The notes under the pieces were generated by a model. That model searched no databases and was not told where the DNA came from. It was given only the letters and a program-made list of their open reading frames with translations. Positions 7,334 through 15,663 of a DNA stretch of 32,572 nt are shown here, piece by piece. The DNA comes from Arcticibacter svalbardensis MN12-7 (GTDB taxonomy: Bacteria > Bacteroidota > Bacteroidia > Sphingobacteriales > Sphingobacteriaceae), in contig NZ_AQPN01000009.1 of assembly GCF_000403135.1 (NCBI RefSeq), positions 1 to 32,572 of the forward strand, in the 5' to 3' direction. Within the stretch, counting starts at the first letter, position 1, and each line of letters starts with the position of its first letter. The position numbers and the translations under genes were made by a program.

Positions 7334-7879
7334 TTAAAGTCCCCTGGCCCTATGTGCCTGATTGCTTATTCCTAACTGAATGCCATTCATAGCGAAGCTC
7401 TCGTTGACCATGGCCAGTTGAATGCCATTATGCTTTTCGGCCATATTCATTACGAAACTAACAGAAACGCCATTTACCTGCCTGCTGATCTGACCAATTG
7501 CACCGGCACTAACACCATTGGTAGTGCAGTCGCAAATGGTACCGGCAGAAGAAAGATTGAACCCATTGATCTTTTCAGATGGAGAAGTTGACATTGTGGC
7601 CTTAAATTGTTCCTCACTTTCGGAAATAGGACTACTGGGTAAAAGAGGAATAATTACTCCCATACCAATAGCTTCTAACCGGATTCCGTTGGTATGGACA
7701 TTCACGAAGCTTTCACCAAAATCACCATAGCCTGAATACAAGCCTGCTGAAATGCCATTGATGTTCAAATTCTTTTTATGGAAGGTTCCAACTGGAAAAC
7801 GATTCGTTCTTTCGGCTAACTGAGCACTTGCAGCGTTTACGTCTCCAATGAGTACAAGAACGGTAATTATGGTTTTCAT
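7334..7879 (-). CDS. NGI-repeat secreted protein (LA_2272-like surface repeat family), C-terminally truncated
   Basis: This is a secreted or surface protein of unknown function. From ATG 7879 it is 181 residues with a signal peptide (MKTIITVLVLIGDVNAASAQ); an ATG six codons earlier (7897) would bury the signal, so 7879 is preferred. The mature part is a tandem series of NG(I/V/F)-centred beta repeats: INGISAGLYSG, TNGIRLEAIG, INGFNLSSAG, TNGVSAGAIG, VNGVSVSFVM, HNGIQLAMVN, MNGIQLGISN. Family members known to me continue after the last such unit into a terminal segment with QIGLWN-like residues. Here it stops abruptly after HRARGL, and no other frame downstream continues the repeat. It lies 42 bp downstream of the TonB-dependent barrel gene and is probably in its operon. 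Confidence 0.6.
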   Translation of the reverse strand: MKTIITVLVLIGDVNAASAQLAERTNRFPVGTFHKKNLNINGISAGLYSGYGDFGESFVNVHTNGIRLEAIGMGVIIPLLPSSPISESEEQFKATMSTSPSEKINGFNLSSAGTICDCTTNGVSAGAIGQISRQVNGVSVSFVMNMAEKHNGIQLAMVNESFAMNGIQLGISNQAHRARGL

Positions 7880-7921
7880 TATCGCTGGTTTCAACATTAG
7901 GCAACCTATTGCCTTATCATT

Positions 7922-10387
7922 TTAAAACTCTTTATCACCAAATTCACTTGCAGGAAGTTTAGATTTCCCCGTCAATTTATTCAAGTTAAAGCTAAAGTTT
8001 AATAAGAATACATCCGTTTCATAAATGTAATTGGTTGTTGTATAAAAGTCTCTTCCGCTAGTGGTTATTCGTTGGCGGTTAGTTTGTTTCATGCCTAGGT
8101 CAATGTTTTGCCATTGCAGTGTTGCAGAAAAACGGCCATCCATAAAAGTTTTCTTTAACGAGGCGTTTGGTATCAAAAACCTAGAATCATCTCCCTGTAC
8201 GGTTGGCCTTTGAGAAAGGTAATTTAGATTTCCCTGCAAGCTCCAGGTGGGATTGAGCTTAAAATTAGTATTGCCGTTAATGGAGTAAACCCATTCATCA
8301 TTGCTTATTATCGAGTTTGATCCTAAAATATTCAAATCGCCATCAATCTTGTAGTTGTAAACATTTGCACCTAGGTATAAACTCCACCATTTTACCAGCT
8401 GTAAATTAGTACCTGCCTCGATACCTAAAGTATATGCCCTTTTGGCATTTGTAAATACCCGATTTAAAATGGTGTCTGCGTACACACTATTAACCCTTTG
8501 AATTGGGTTTTTTATATGCTGATAATATAATGTAGTAAAGAACGAACCTTTCTTAAATGTTTTGATGATGCCCAGTTCTGACAAGTCAACAAATGAAGGT
8601 AAAAGATCAGGGTCCCCCTGTTCTAATGTTTCAGAATGTTCCCGTTCAGGAATTGGATTTAGCTCATAGTTATTGGTGCGTTGTATCCTTCTGCTATATC
8701 CTGCCTTAGCTTTCAAGTCATCAGAAATATTGTACATTAAGCTTAACGAAGGGAACAGGTTAGACAGGCTTAGTTTATGCGGGATGGGGTCATAAGATAG
8801 ATTCACGGTTCTACTGGCATATTCATAACGTAAGCCACCAATATATTCCAATTTATTGTACTTTGCCGAGTATTGCGTATATACAGCATTGATCTGGTTT
8901 TTTGCTTTGGCGCTTCCGCTAAATCTTGCCGCATCAGGTTGAGAGATGGCGGGTGTTACAAAATAATCAAATTGACCATCTTGTGTATCATACCTAAATT
9001 GATAGCCGCTTTCCAACTTTCCTTTGCCAATGTTTATGGCATAATCTAGTTTAAAACGATATCCGTTAACTGGGTTTTTGTAAGGGTTGTAAACATACTG
9101 TATGGTGTCGCCAATATTTGGGTAGTTTAGGTTGAGGTTTTTCGTATTGCCGAAAAGATTGGCATTTTCATACAAGACCGAAGCTGTTAAACTAGATTTA
9201 TTGCTAAAAGTATGGGTATAATCAAAATTCCCCAGTGTAAAATTACCCTCTTTGGTCTGTAAATTTGAATTGAAGTAGGTTGTGCTACTCATCAGGTTGC
9301 CGGTAGACAGGTTGGAAGTTGTATTTTTATAAAGCAAATCGGCCAGTCTTGCCTGATAGCGCTTTCCGCTAAAAAAACCAATAGAGAATGAGTTGCTTTT
9401 ATCAGCAGTATACAGGGCAGATAGTCTTGTCGCATAATTGTATTTATCGAAACTTCTTTCTCCGTTGGATGGAAAGCGGGTAATGGTTTGATTGCTAAAG
9501 TTTTTCGTAAATACATCGCCTTCCCGGTAGCCTGCGTTATCATTACGCAAGTAATTGGCACCAACAGAAATATCCCATTTGTCTTTTAGGTAGTTCAAGG
9601 TGATGTCGCCCCCAAAGCGTTTTGGCTGTTCTTCATTGTTGTAGGTTGTAGTGCTTGGTAAACCAGCTTGTGCATTTGCAGCTATGGTAAATCCATCATT
9701 TGCTCCTTTTTTGGTAACGATGTTGATAATACCCGCTTTTCCGTCTGGGTCATATTTGGCAGATGGAGAAGTAATCAGCTCAATATTTTCTAGGCTGTTT
9801 GCAGGCAGCTGGCTTAACACTGCCTGTGCGTCGGTAAGTACAGGTTTGCCATTTACAAGAACCAAAAAGCCTGTAGAGCCTCTAACGCTAATCTGCCCTT
9901 CTCCATTTACAGCAACTGATGGCAGGTTTTTCAACACATCTACCGCCGTTCCCCCTTTGGCACTTTCAAACTGATCGGCCCGGTAAGATTGCTTGTCAAT
10001 TTTATTCATTGCATTACCTTTTTGTCCAGCTATTGTTACCTGGTTAAGCATTTCGGCGGCTGGATTTAAAGTGATGCTGCCTAAATTCAAGTTTTGGGAA
10101 GTTGTTAGGTTTATAACCGATGTATACCGGTTCGCATACCCGATAGATGCACACTTTAGCATGTACAATCCGGGCGGTAGCTTTAAAAATTCAAACGAAC
10201 CATTACTTTTGGTTAATGTGCCACTAATAATTGTCGAGTCGTTTTTTAATAGTGCTACGCTGGCGTACTCAATAGGTTGTCTGTTTTGCAAATCGTTTAA
10301 GGCGCCTCTAATAGATGAGGTTTGGGCCAATGTTATTTTCGATATTAAAATTACAAAAATAAAGGCTATCGCTTTTTTGAAACTCAT
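7922..10387 (-). CDS. TonB-dependent outer-membrane beta-barrel protein (carboxypeptidase-regulatory N-terminus)
   Basis: This is an 821-residue outer-membrane receptor-like protein. The signal peptide ends near LAQ (residue 22). A carboxypeptidase-regulatory/CNA-B-like domain spans about 24-105 (SIRGALNDLQNRQPIEYASV). A plug-like region at about 115-230 contains DVLKNLPSVAVNGEGQISVR and YDPDGKAGIINIVTKKG. A long C-terminal barrel of the OMP_b-brl_3 type follows, with frequent aromatic-ended strands. It differs from SusC in lacking the long SusC insertions and a SusD partner. Members of this family are often linked to peptide or metal uptake or have no known substrate, so the ligand cannot be stated. 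The ATG at 10387 is the first in frame. The AraC-type regulator directly upstream in the same direction is its likely controller. Confidence 0.88.
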   Translation of the reverse strand: MSFKKAIAFIFVILISKITLAQTSSIRGALNDLQNRQPIEYASVALLKNDSTIISGTLTKSNGSFEFLKLPPGLYMLKCASIGYANRYTSVINLTTSQNLNLGSITLNPAAEMLNQVTIAGQKGNAMNKIDKQSYRADQFESAKGGTAVDVLKNLPSVAVNGEGQISVRGSTGFLVLVNGKPVLTDAQAVLSQLPANSLENIELITSPSAKYDPDGKAGIINIVTKKGANDGFTIAANAQAGLPSTTTYNNEEQPKRFGGDITLNYLKDKWDISVGANYLRNDNAGYREGDVFTKNFSNQTITRFPSNGERSFDKYNYATRLSALYTADKSNSFSIGFFSGKRYQARLADLLYKNTTSNLSTGNLMSSTTYFNSNLQTKEGNFTLGNFDYTHTFSNKSSLTASVLYENANLFGNTKNLNLNYPNIGDTIQYVYNPYKNPVNGYRFKLDYAINIGKGKLESGYQFRYDTQDGQFDYFVTPAISQPDAARFSGSAKAKNQINAVYTQYSAKYNKLEYIGGLRYEYASRTVNLSYDPIPHKLSLSNLFPSLSLMYNISDDLKAKAGYSRRIQRTNNYELNPIPEREHSETLEQGDPDLLPSFVDLSELGIIKTFKKGSFFTTLYYQHIKNPIQRVNSVYADTILNRVFTNAKRAYTLGIEAGTNLQLVKWWSLYLGANVYNYKIDGDLNILGSNSIISNDEWVYSINGNTNFKLNPTWSLQGNLNYLSQRPTVQGDDSRFLIPNASLKKTFMDGRFSATLQWQNIDLGMKQTNRQRITTSGRDFYTTTNYIYETDVFLLNFSFNLNKLTGKSKLPASEFGDKEF

Positions 10388-10457
10388 AAAATGTATAGGT
10401 CTACTGATAATTATGGTGCAATTTTAAGTATTTCACTATTAAAAAAGTCGTAGCTAA

Positions 10458-10473
10458 ACCATCAATTCATGGT
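10458..10473. promoter_or_regulatory. Imperfect palindrome upstream of the TonB-barrel gene
   Basis: ACCATCAATTCATGGT is symmetric except for one mismatched pair (positions 6 and 11). It sits 70 bp before the start of the barrel gene, between it and the AraC-type gene, so it could be a regulator-binding site. AraC proteins usually prefer direct repeats, which weakens the link. Confidence 0.25.
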
Positions 10474-10494
10474 ACATTTGAAAATATTGTGTTA

Positions 10495-11322
10495 CTAAAG
10501 AGAATTAAGCCTGTATTTTTGAGGAGTAATACTTACAAATCGCTTAAAATACTTGTTAAAATGCGATGGATCATTAAAGTTTAGGCTATAAGCAATTTCT
10601 GCAACGGTTTGGTCGGTGTATATCAACAAGCGTTTAGCCTCGTTAATAATAAATTCTGATAAAATACTCGATGCTGTTAAGTTCAATTCTTTTTTGCAGG
10701 ACATATTTAAGTTTTGGGCCGAGGTGTTAAGCTTGTTAGCATAGTAAGCTACGTTATTTTTAATTTTGTAGTCTTGGCTCAGGAGTTCACGAAAACTATG
10801 GCAAAGCCCTGTTTCAGTTTTGCTTTTAATTTTATGTGGTCTTCCTCCTTCCGACAAAATTTTAGCAAGTAAAGCCTTTAGTAGCCCTTCAATAATCGCA
10901 TTAAGGGAGTTGCCTTGCATTTTATTCTCGTCAACCAATATCTCGAATAGTTTAAGGATAGAATTGGTTTCTTTAACATATAGAATTGCATTTTTGCTTA
11001 ATTGATATAGCAGTGATTTTATTTCCTTGTCAATACTCTGTTCAAATAAGCCCTTTTTAATAATAACAACATAGCCATCGGGTTCCGAAGTTAATTGCCA
11101 GTAGTGAATTTGTTCTTTGCGTACAAAAAAAACCGTGTCTGGCACAACTTGGTAACGTTGAGAATCGATATAGTGATAGCCGCTTCCTTTAGAAAGAAAA
11201 ATGATCTCGAAATAACTGTTATGTTTATGTGGTTTTGTTATTCTAATCTCTTTTTTAAAGGGAGAGACTTTAAGCAATTTATCTTCAGTGATCTTGTTCT
11301 TAATTATAATTGAGCTACTCAT
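10495..11322 (-). CDS. AraC-family transcriptional regulator (cupin sensor + HTH)
   Basis: This 275-residue one-component regulator has an N-terminal cupin-like sensor (about 20-90; PHKHNSYFEIIFLSKGSG is the metal/ligand pocket signature). A linker follows, then a C-terminal double helix-turn-helix at about 172-272. The second helix-turn-helix carries the hallmark DQTVAEIAYSLNFNDPSHFN, then KYFKRFVSITPQKYR. The gene is complete. It precedes the TonB-dependent barrel gene and the NGI-repeat gene by 107 bp in the same direction, so control of those genes is likely, though unproven. The effector is unknown. Confidence 0.94.
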   Translation of the reverse strand: MSSSIIIKNKITEDKLLKVSPFKKEIRITKPHKHNSYFEIIFLSKGSGYHYIDSQRYQVVPDTVFFVRKEQIHYWQLTSEPDGYVVIIKKGLFEQSIDKEIKSLLYQLSKNAILYVKETNSILKLFEILVDENKMQGNSLNAIIEGLLKALLAKILSEGGRPHKIKSKTETGLCHSFRELLSQDYKIKNNVAYYANKLNTSAQNLNMSCKKELNLTASSILSEFIINEAKRLLIYTDQTVAEIAYSLNFNDPSHFNKYFKRFVSITPQKYRLNSL

Positions 11323-11615
11323 CTTTTATATTTTGACGTATATTTTTTAATATCCGATATTTAAAAACTTGATTTAAGTTAACTGCTATGACTAAACATG
11401 ATTTTTTTCAAATATATAATTGAATTCACAGCGAATGGTATAGCTTATTATTTTATTACCAACGTCATCTTTTTTTAAACTTCCGTTACTTTTATGGGTA
11501 TATTTAAGCTTACTTTAAAAAGTCTTGTTTTGTGAAAGTGTGTGGCAGAAATTGGTAAGGCCGAATTTTTTCCGAAAGTTCCTTAAGAGAAGATTTCTAA
11601 CTTCCCTAAAACAAA
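11323..11615. other. Gene-free stretch upstream of the AraC-type regulator
   Basis: These 293 bp are very AT-rich and hold no supportable gene. They contain the presumed regulator promoter and end at the terminator of the metG/tRNA unit. No RNA gene or repeat was recognised. Confidence 0.5.
11409..11416 (-). promoter_or_regulatory. Possible -7 box for the AraC-type regulator gene
   Basis: The minus strand reads TATATTTG (TAnnTTTG), giving a leader of about 80 nt. No matching -33 TTTG was found at the right spacing, and the surrounding AT richness makes chance matches likely. Confidence 0.3.
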
Positions 11616-11646
11616 AATCCCGCTCTACTTATCATAAAGCGGGATT
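11616..11646 (-). terminator. Rho-independent terminator after tRNA-Arg
   Basis: A perfect 9-bp stem (AATCCCGCT / AGCGGGATT, 11616-11624 and 11638-11646) with a 13-nt loop is followed on the minus strand by TTTTTGTTTT. It begins 1 bp after the tRNA 3' end and terminates the metG-tRNA unit. Confidence 0.85.
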
Positions 11647-11647
11647 G

Positions 11648-11719
11648 TAGCCCCGACGGGAATCGAACCCATATCTAGAGTTTAGGAAACGCCTATTCTA
11701 TCCGTTGAACTACGGGGCC
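11648..11719 (-). tRNA. tRNA-Arg (anticodon CCU)
   Basis: The minus strand folds into a cloverleaf. The acceptor GGCCCCG pairs with CGGGGCT (first pair G-U), the D-stem is GTTC/GAAT, and the anticodon loop TTCCTAA has anticodon CCT, reading AGG. The T-arm is ATGGG-TTCGATT-CCCGT. CCA is not encoded; discriminator A73 is followed by CAA. The anticodon stem GGCGT/ACTCT contains a C-U mismatch at 29-41. The gene starts 21 bp after the metG stop, leaving no room for a separate promoter except inside metG, so co-transcription and processing are likely. Confidence 0.9.
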
Positions 11720-11740
11720 AAAATCTTAAAGTAAAAAACT

Positions 11741-13810
11741 CTATCTGATCGTACTTCCGTTAGGCGCACTTTCAAATGGAGCGACAAAATTAAGCTTTCC
11801 ATCTGAATTTTCCGACATTAAAATCATTCCCTGCGAAAGGATCCCTTTAATCTCTCTCGGTTCCAGGTTTACCAGTATACTCACCTGCTTGCCAATAATC
11901 CCCTCAGGTTGAAAATATTCTGCAATCCCCGATACCACAATCCGCGTATCAATGCCCGTATCAATCGTTAACTTCAACAATTTCTTTGTTTTAGCCACTT
12001 TCTCAGCCGCTAAAATAGTACCCACACGGATATCCATGGAAGCAAACTGCTCAAAAGAAATATTCTCCTTAGCCGGAGCCGAAGGAGCTTCCAATACATC
12101 AGTAGCAATTTCTTGAGCCTTATTTGCCAGTTTCGCAAGTTGCAGTTCAATCACTTCATCTTCCACCTTTTCAAACAACAATTCAGGCTTTCCAAGCTGA
12201 TGTCCCGCAGCAAAATCAATTTCCTGATCATAAAAATACGTTACCTGATCCAGGTTCAGCATCGCAAAAATCTTCTTTGCAGCAGCCGGCAGAAAAGGTT
12301 GAGCTAAAACAGCCCAATGAGCGATGATATGAAGACAATCTTCCAACACCACACGTGTAGCATCAGGATCAACTTTAAACGTCTTCCAGGGCTCCTTTTC
12401 AGTCAGGTATTTATTACCCAAACGGGCAACGTCCATCAAACAAGATAAAGCCTGTCTGAATTTATACGTTTCAATGCTCTCTTCAATCTCATCATAATGC
12501 TTTGCAATCTGCACCTGCAACTCCGGATTACTAAACGATGCAGAACCACTTACGCGACCATCATAATACTTATGCATCAAAATCATCACCCGGTTAACAA
12601 AGTTCCCGGCGATAGCCACCAGCTCATTATTAATCCGCGCCTGGTAATCCTTCCACGTAAACTCACTATCCGAAGTTTCAGGAAGGATAGATGTCAGCAC
12701 ATACCGCAACTCATCCTGTTTGCCTGGAAACTCAGCCAAGTATTCATGTAGCCAAACGGCATGATTGCGCGAAGTAGAAAGCTTTTCACCTTCCAGATTC
12801 AGGAATTCATTTGCCGGAACATTCTGAGGAAGGATATACTCCCCATGAGCGTGCAGAATAGAAGGGAAAGTAATGCAATGAAACACGATATTATCCTTAC
12901 CGATAAAATGAATCAGACACGCGTCATCCGCTTCATTTGCCTGTTTCTTCCAGTAAAGTTGCCAATCCTTGCCAACATTCGAAGCCCATTGTTTGGTAGC
13001 CGAAATATAACCGATCGGTGCATCAAGCCAAACATACAGTTTCTTACCCTTTGCCTCAGCCAGAGGAACATCAATGCCCCAATCCAGGTCACGGGTCATC
13101 GAACGAGGTTGCAACCCAGCCTTCAGCCATGAACTGCACTGACCGTAAACATTCGTCTTCCACTTATTCTTTTTGCCTTCCAGCAACCAGCTTTCCAACC
13201 AGGGTTGATATTTATCAAGAGGTAAATACCAGTGTTTTGTTGTCCGGAGAATAGGCGTTTTGCCACTTAGCGTTGATTTAGGATTAATTAAATCCGTCGC
13301 ATTTAGCGAACTGCCACACTTTTCACACTGATCACCATACGCATCCTCATGACCGCAATTTGGACAAGTACCCGTAATATACCGGTCAGCTAAAAACTGA
13401 TCGTAATCAGCGTCGTAATATTGTTCCGATTCCTTTTCAATAAATTCACCCTTTTCATAGAGATTCAAAAAGAACTCTTGCGAAAGATCATGATGTACCG
13501 GGGAAGATGTCCGGTGATAAATATCGAAAGAAATTCCAAATTCAGCAAAACTCTCCTTAATCTGGAAATGATATTTATCAATAATCTCCTGCGGCGTGAT
13601 CCCCTCCTTCTTGGCACGGATCGTTATAGCAGCACCGTGCTCATCAGAGCCACATATATAAACCACATCCTTCTTCTTCAGGCGAAGGTGTCGTACAAAT
13701 ATATCAGCAGGAATATAAGCACCCGCCAAATGACCAATATGTAAAGGTCCGTTTGCATAAGGCAATGCAGAAGTAATCGTATATCTCTTAAAGGAATCTA
13801 ATTCAGACAT
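11741..13810 (-). CDS. metG: Methionyl-tRNA synthetase
   Basis: This enzyme charges tRNA-Met with methionine using ATP in the cytoplasm. It is 689 residues from ATG 13810; the frame extends nine codons upstream to a TTG, but that region holds the promoter box. The HIGH motif is at residues 24-27 (PLHIGHLAGAY). A connective-peptide zinc site reads CPNCGHEDAYGDQCEKC. The KMSKS-type loop is KLSTS within LNLEGEKLSTSRNHAVW, an accepted variant. The C-terminal 100 or so residues form the EMAPII/Trbp111-like tRNA-binding OB fold (FASMDIRVGTILAAEKV, then LVNLEPREIKGILSQGMIL), which mediates dimerisation. Length and order match Bacteroidota MetG. tRNA-Arg follows 21 bp downstream. Confidence 0.97.
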   Translation of the reverse strand: MSELDSFKRYTITSALPYANGPLHIGHLAGAYIPADIFVRHLRLKKKDVVYICGSDEHGAAITIRAKKEGITPQEIIDKYHFQIKESFAEFGISFDIYHRTSSPVHHDLSQEFFLNLYEKGEFIEKESEQYYDADYDQFLADRYITGTCPNCGHEDAYGDQCEKCGSSLNATDLINPKSTLSGKTPILRTTKHWYLPLDKYQPWLESWLLEGKKNKWKTNVYGQCSSWLKAGLQPRSMTRDLDWGIDVPLAEAKGKKLYVWLDAPIGYISATKQWASNVGKDWQLYWKKQANEADDACLIHFIGKDNIVFHCITFPSILHAHGEYILPQNVPANEFLNLEGEKLSTSRNHAVWLHEYLAEFPGKQDELRYVLTSILPETSDSEFTWKDYQARINNELVAIAGNFVNRVMILMHKYYDGRVSGSASFSNPELQVQIAKHYDEIEESIETYKFRQALSCLMDVARLGNKYLTEKEPWKTFKVDPDATRVVLEDCLHIIAHWAVLAQPFLPAAAKKIFAMLNLDQVTYFYDQEIDFAAGHQLGKPELLFEKVEDEVIELQLAKLANKAQEIATDVLEAPSAPAKENISFEQFASMDIRVGTILAAEKVAKTKKLLKLTIDTGIDTRIVVSGIAEYFQPEGIIGKQVSILVNLEPREIKGILSQGMILMSENSDGKLNFVAPFESAPNGSTIR

Positions 13811-13834
13811 CAAAAATGGAATTCGTGTAGCTTG

Positions 13835-13842
13835 CAAAGATA
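13835..13842 (-). promoter_or_regulatory. -7 box of the metG promoter
   Basis: The minus strand reads TATCTTTG, a perfect TAnnTTTG, 24 bp before the metG ATG. At a 20-bp spacing upstream the -33 position reads TATG, three of four matches to TTTG. Its position also argues against the upstream TTG start. Confidence 0.55.
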
Positions 13843-13885
13843 ATCATGATGTTGAGTAAATGCATAAAATAAATCAAAGGATCAA

Positions 13886-13917
13886 TTTGGGTTTAACTGT
13901 GATAGTATGTATTTTTG
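13886..13917 (+). promoter_or_regulatory. Full Bacteroidota promoter of the toxin-antitoxin operon
   Basis: TTTG (13886-13889), 20 bp spacer, TATTTTTG (13910-13917) matches the -33/-7 consensus TTTG-N19-21-TAnnTTTG. It ends 17 bp before the antitoxin ATG at 13935, giving a short leader, and fixes that start codon over the one at 13860. Confidence 0.65.
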
Positions 13918-13934
13918 TTTATAGCTTAATATCT

Positions 13935-14174
13935 ATGGCAACTACAACGATCCGGGATAGATTATACGATTATATTCGTTATGCTGACGATAAGAAGGTA
14001 AAGGCAATATATACTATGGTTGAAGATGAAATTAATGAGCAGATTGATCCTTGGGAAGATAAAGAATTTCTAAAAGAGATAGACTTGCGTTTAAATGAAT
14101 TTGAATCAGGTAATATTAAAACATCAACCTGGGAGGAAGTAAAGCAAAAAGCTAAATTCTTGAAAAAAAGTTAA
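13935..14174 (+). CDS. Antitoxin of a ParE/RelE-type module
   Basis: This is a 79-residue acidic, helical protein (start MATTTIRDRLYDYIRYADDK, later EDEINEQIDPWEDKEFLKEI). It is the probable antitoxin for the toxin encoded next. An upstream ATG at 13860 would add a hydrophobic stretch, but a complete promoter lies between 13886 and 13917, so 13935 is the start. The N-terminus resembles the small Bacteroidota addiction-module antitoxins that precede ParE toxins; I cannot name its DNA-binding fold with confidence. The stop and the next start overlap as TAATG, so translation is coupled. Confidence 0.82.
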   Translation: MATTTIRDRLYDYIRYADDKKVKAIYTMVEDEINEQIDPWEDKEFLKEIDLRLNEFESGNIKTSTWEEVKQKAKFLKKS

Positions 14175-14470
14175 TGTATAATATTCGCTTTCATCCAGCC
14201 GCTGAAACTGAATACTTAGAAGCTTACCAATGGTATGAAGAACGGTTGGAAGGATTGGGTCAGCGATTCAGCCACGCAGTTGAAAAACAGATTAGTCTCA
14301 TTTCAAAAAAACCAGAACAGTATCAACTTAAAAAACGCGATTGCAGAGAAAGTAAAGTAGAGGTCTTTCCCTATATTATTGTTTTCAAGATGTACCCTGA
14401 AAGAAATGAAATATTAATTACTGCCATCTTTCATACCAGTAGAAAACCAGTAAAAAAATTTCGTAAATAA
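14174..14470 (+). CDS. RelE/ParE-family toxin
   Basis: This 98-residue toxin has the RelE/ParE fold. An N-terminal beta strand and helix (YNIRFHPAAETEYLEAYQWY) are followed by a long second helix, then the beta-sheet core VEVFPYIIVFKMY and ILITAIFHTSRKP with its conserved His and Arg. ParE members poison gyrase and RelE members cut mRNA on ribosomes. The lack of a clear RelE catalytic set and the overall shape favour ParE, but the activity is not settled by sequence. The start overlaps the antitoxin stop by one base. Confidence 0.9.
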   Translation: MYNIRFHPAAETEYLEAYQWYEERLEGLGQRFSHAVEKQISLISKKPEQYQLKKRDCRESKVEVFPYIIVFKMYPERNEILITAIFHTSRKPVKKFRK

Positions 14471-14495
14471 ATTAAACCAGGACTTTAACCACTCC

Positions 14496-15392
14496 ATGAT
14501 TGCTCCTCCATATTTAAAAAAAGGCGATAAAATTGCCATAACCTGTCCTGCTAAAAGTCTTCCCGGAGACATTACAAGTGCCATTCACTTACTTGAATCC
14601 TGGGGATTAGAAGTCGTTATTGGCGATACCGTCAGCGCATCCTATCATCAGTTTGCCGGCAGCGATGAACTCCGCACACAAGACATGCAGCGTTTTCTGG
14701 ACGATACCGAGATCAAAGCAATAATCGCAGCAAGAGGAGGATATGGAACCATACGGATCATCGATCAGCTTGATTTCTCCAACTTTACTAAAAGTCCCAA
14801 ATGGCTGGTAGGATTTAGTGATATCACCGTCCTTCACAGCCACATCCATGCCTGCTGTCAAACGCAGACCGTTCATGGTCAGATGCCTTTAAATGTACCC
14901 GACGGCACCAAACCATCCCTTGAATCGCTTCGTAAGGCCCTCTTTGGCGAATCCTTAAGCTATCAATATAAAAGTCAAACCACAGGCCGCAATGGAAAGA
15001 CAACAGGCACACTCATTGGTGGCAACCTTACTCTACTGGTCATGATGAGTGGTTCTGTCTCTGAAATGGATTTTGATGATAAGATTCTTTTTATCGAAGA
15101 CATTAGCGAATATCTGTATTCCGTTGACCGCATGTTATGGCAGCTAAAAAGAGCCGGTAAACTAGCCAAATTAAAGGGTTTAATTATTGGCGATTTCACC
15201 GATATGAAAGACAACTCAACTCCTTTTGGAGAAACTATTCCCGAAATGGTCTTGAATCATGTCAAAGAATATGATTATCCGGTCTGCTTCGATTTTCCAG
15301 CAGGACATATTGCAGATAACTTCGCCTTAAAACTGGGTTTCCAAATAGAATTAAGCGTACAAGACTTAAACGTCAGTACTGAACAAAAATAA
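14496..15392 (+). CDS. LD-carboxypeptidase (peptidase family S66)
   Basis: This cytoplasmic serine peptidase removes the terminal D-Ala from tetrapeptides during murein recycling. At 298 residues it matches family length. The nucleophile is Ser108 in KWLVGFSDITVLH, the catalytic Glu is Glu201 in LFIEDISEYLY, and His271 lies in FPAGHIADN, giving the S66 Ser-Glu-His triad. An ARGGYG segment (79-84) shapes the pocket. It begins 25 bp after the toxin gene on the same strand and may be read through from that promoter; a functional link is unlikely. Confidence 0.93.
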   Translation: MIAPPYLKKGDKIAITCPAKSLPGDITSAIHLLESWGLEVVIGDTVSASYHQFAGSDELRTQDMQRFLDDTEIKAIIAARGGYGTIRIIDQLDFSNFTKSPKWLVGFSDITVLHSHIHACCQTQTVHGQMPLNVPDGTKPSLESLRKALFGESLSYQYKSQTTGRNGKTTGTLIGGNLTLLVMMSGSVSEMDFDDKILFIEDISEYLYSVDRMLWQLKRAGKLAKLKGLIIGDFTDMKDNSTPFGETIPEMVLNHVKEYDYPVCFDFPAGHIADNFALKLGFQIELSVQDLNVSTEQK

Positions 15393-15600
15393 AAGGCTAT
15401 TTGATAACTGTAGATTTTCCATCATTCTCAGCAATTGCCAAAGCAATATATATTAAGGCCATTGTTTAACCAAGTAAACTCATCTCCGTTTAATAGTAAA
15501 AATCAAATCTTGCATTACAAACTGATAACCTTCCAATCTATGCACTATTAAAATCACTAACCACTCAACTTTTATATCACCATAACTTCTTAAAACAAAA

Positions 15601-15647
15601 AAAGTCCTGTTAAAATATGATTAACAATCACATTCCAACAGGACTTT
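15601..15647 (-). terminator. Hairpin terminator after the first SusD gene (possibly bidirectional)
   Basis: The 11-bp arms AAAGTCCTGTT (15601-15611) and AACAGGACTTT (15637-15647) are followed on the minus strand by a T-rich run (TTTTTTTGTTTT). It lies 16 bp after the SusD stop. On the plus strand it could also stop transcription from the LD-carboxypeptidase gene. Confidence 0.75.
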
Positions 15648-15663
15648 AAATAATTATCATATA

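Noticed and set aside
9993-10427. 144-codon plus-strand frame opposite the TonB-barrel gene
   Set aside because: It lies wholly antisense to the signal and regulatory-domain region of a convincing gene, has no family features, and mirrors its codon pattern.
12761-13254. Several plus-strand frames inside metG
   Set aside because: They are antisense to highly conserved MetG motifs, including the KMSKS-like and zinc regions, and have no independent support.
13860-13934. Upstream ATG that would add 25 residues to the antitoxin
   Set aside because: A complete TTTG/TAnnTTTG promoter lies between this ATG and the start at 13935, and the added residues form a hydrophobic stretch not expected in an antitoxin.
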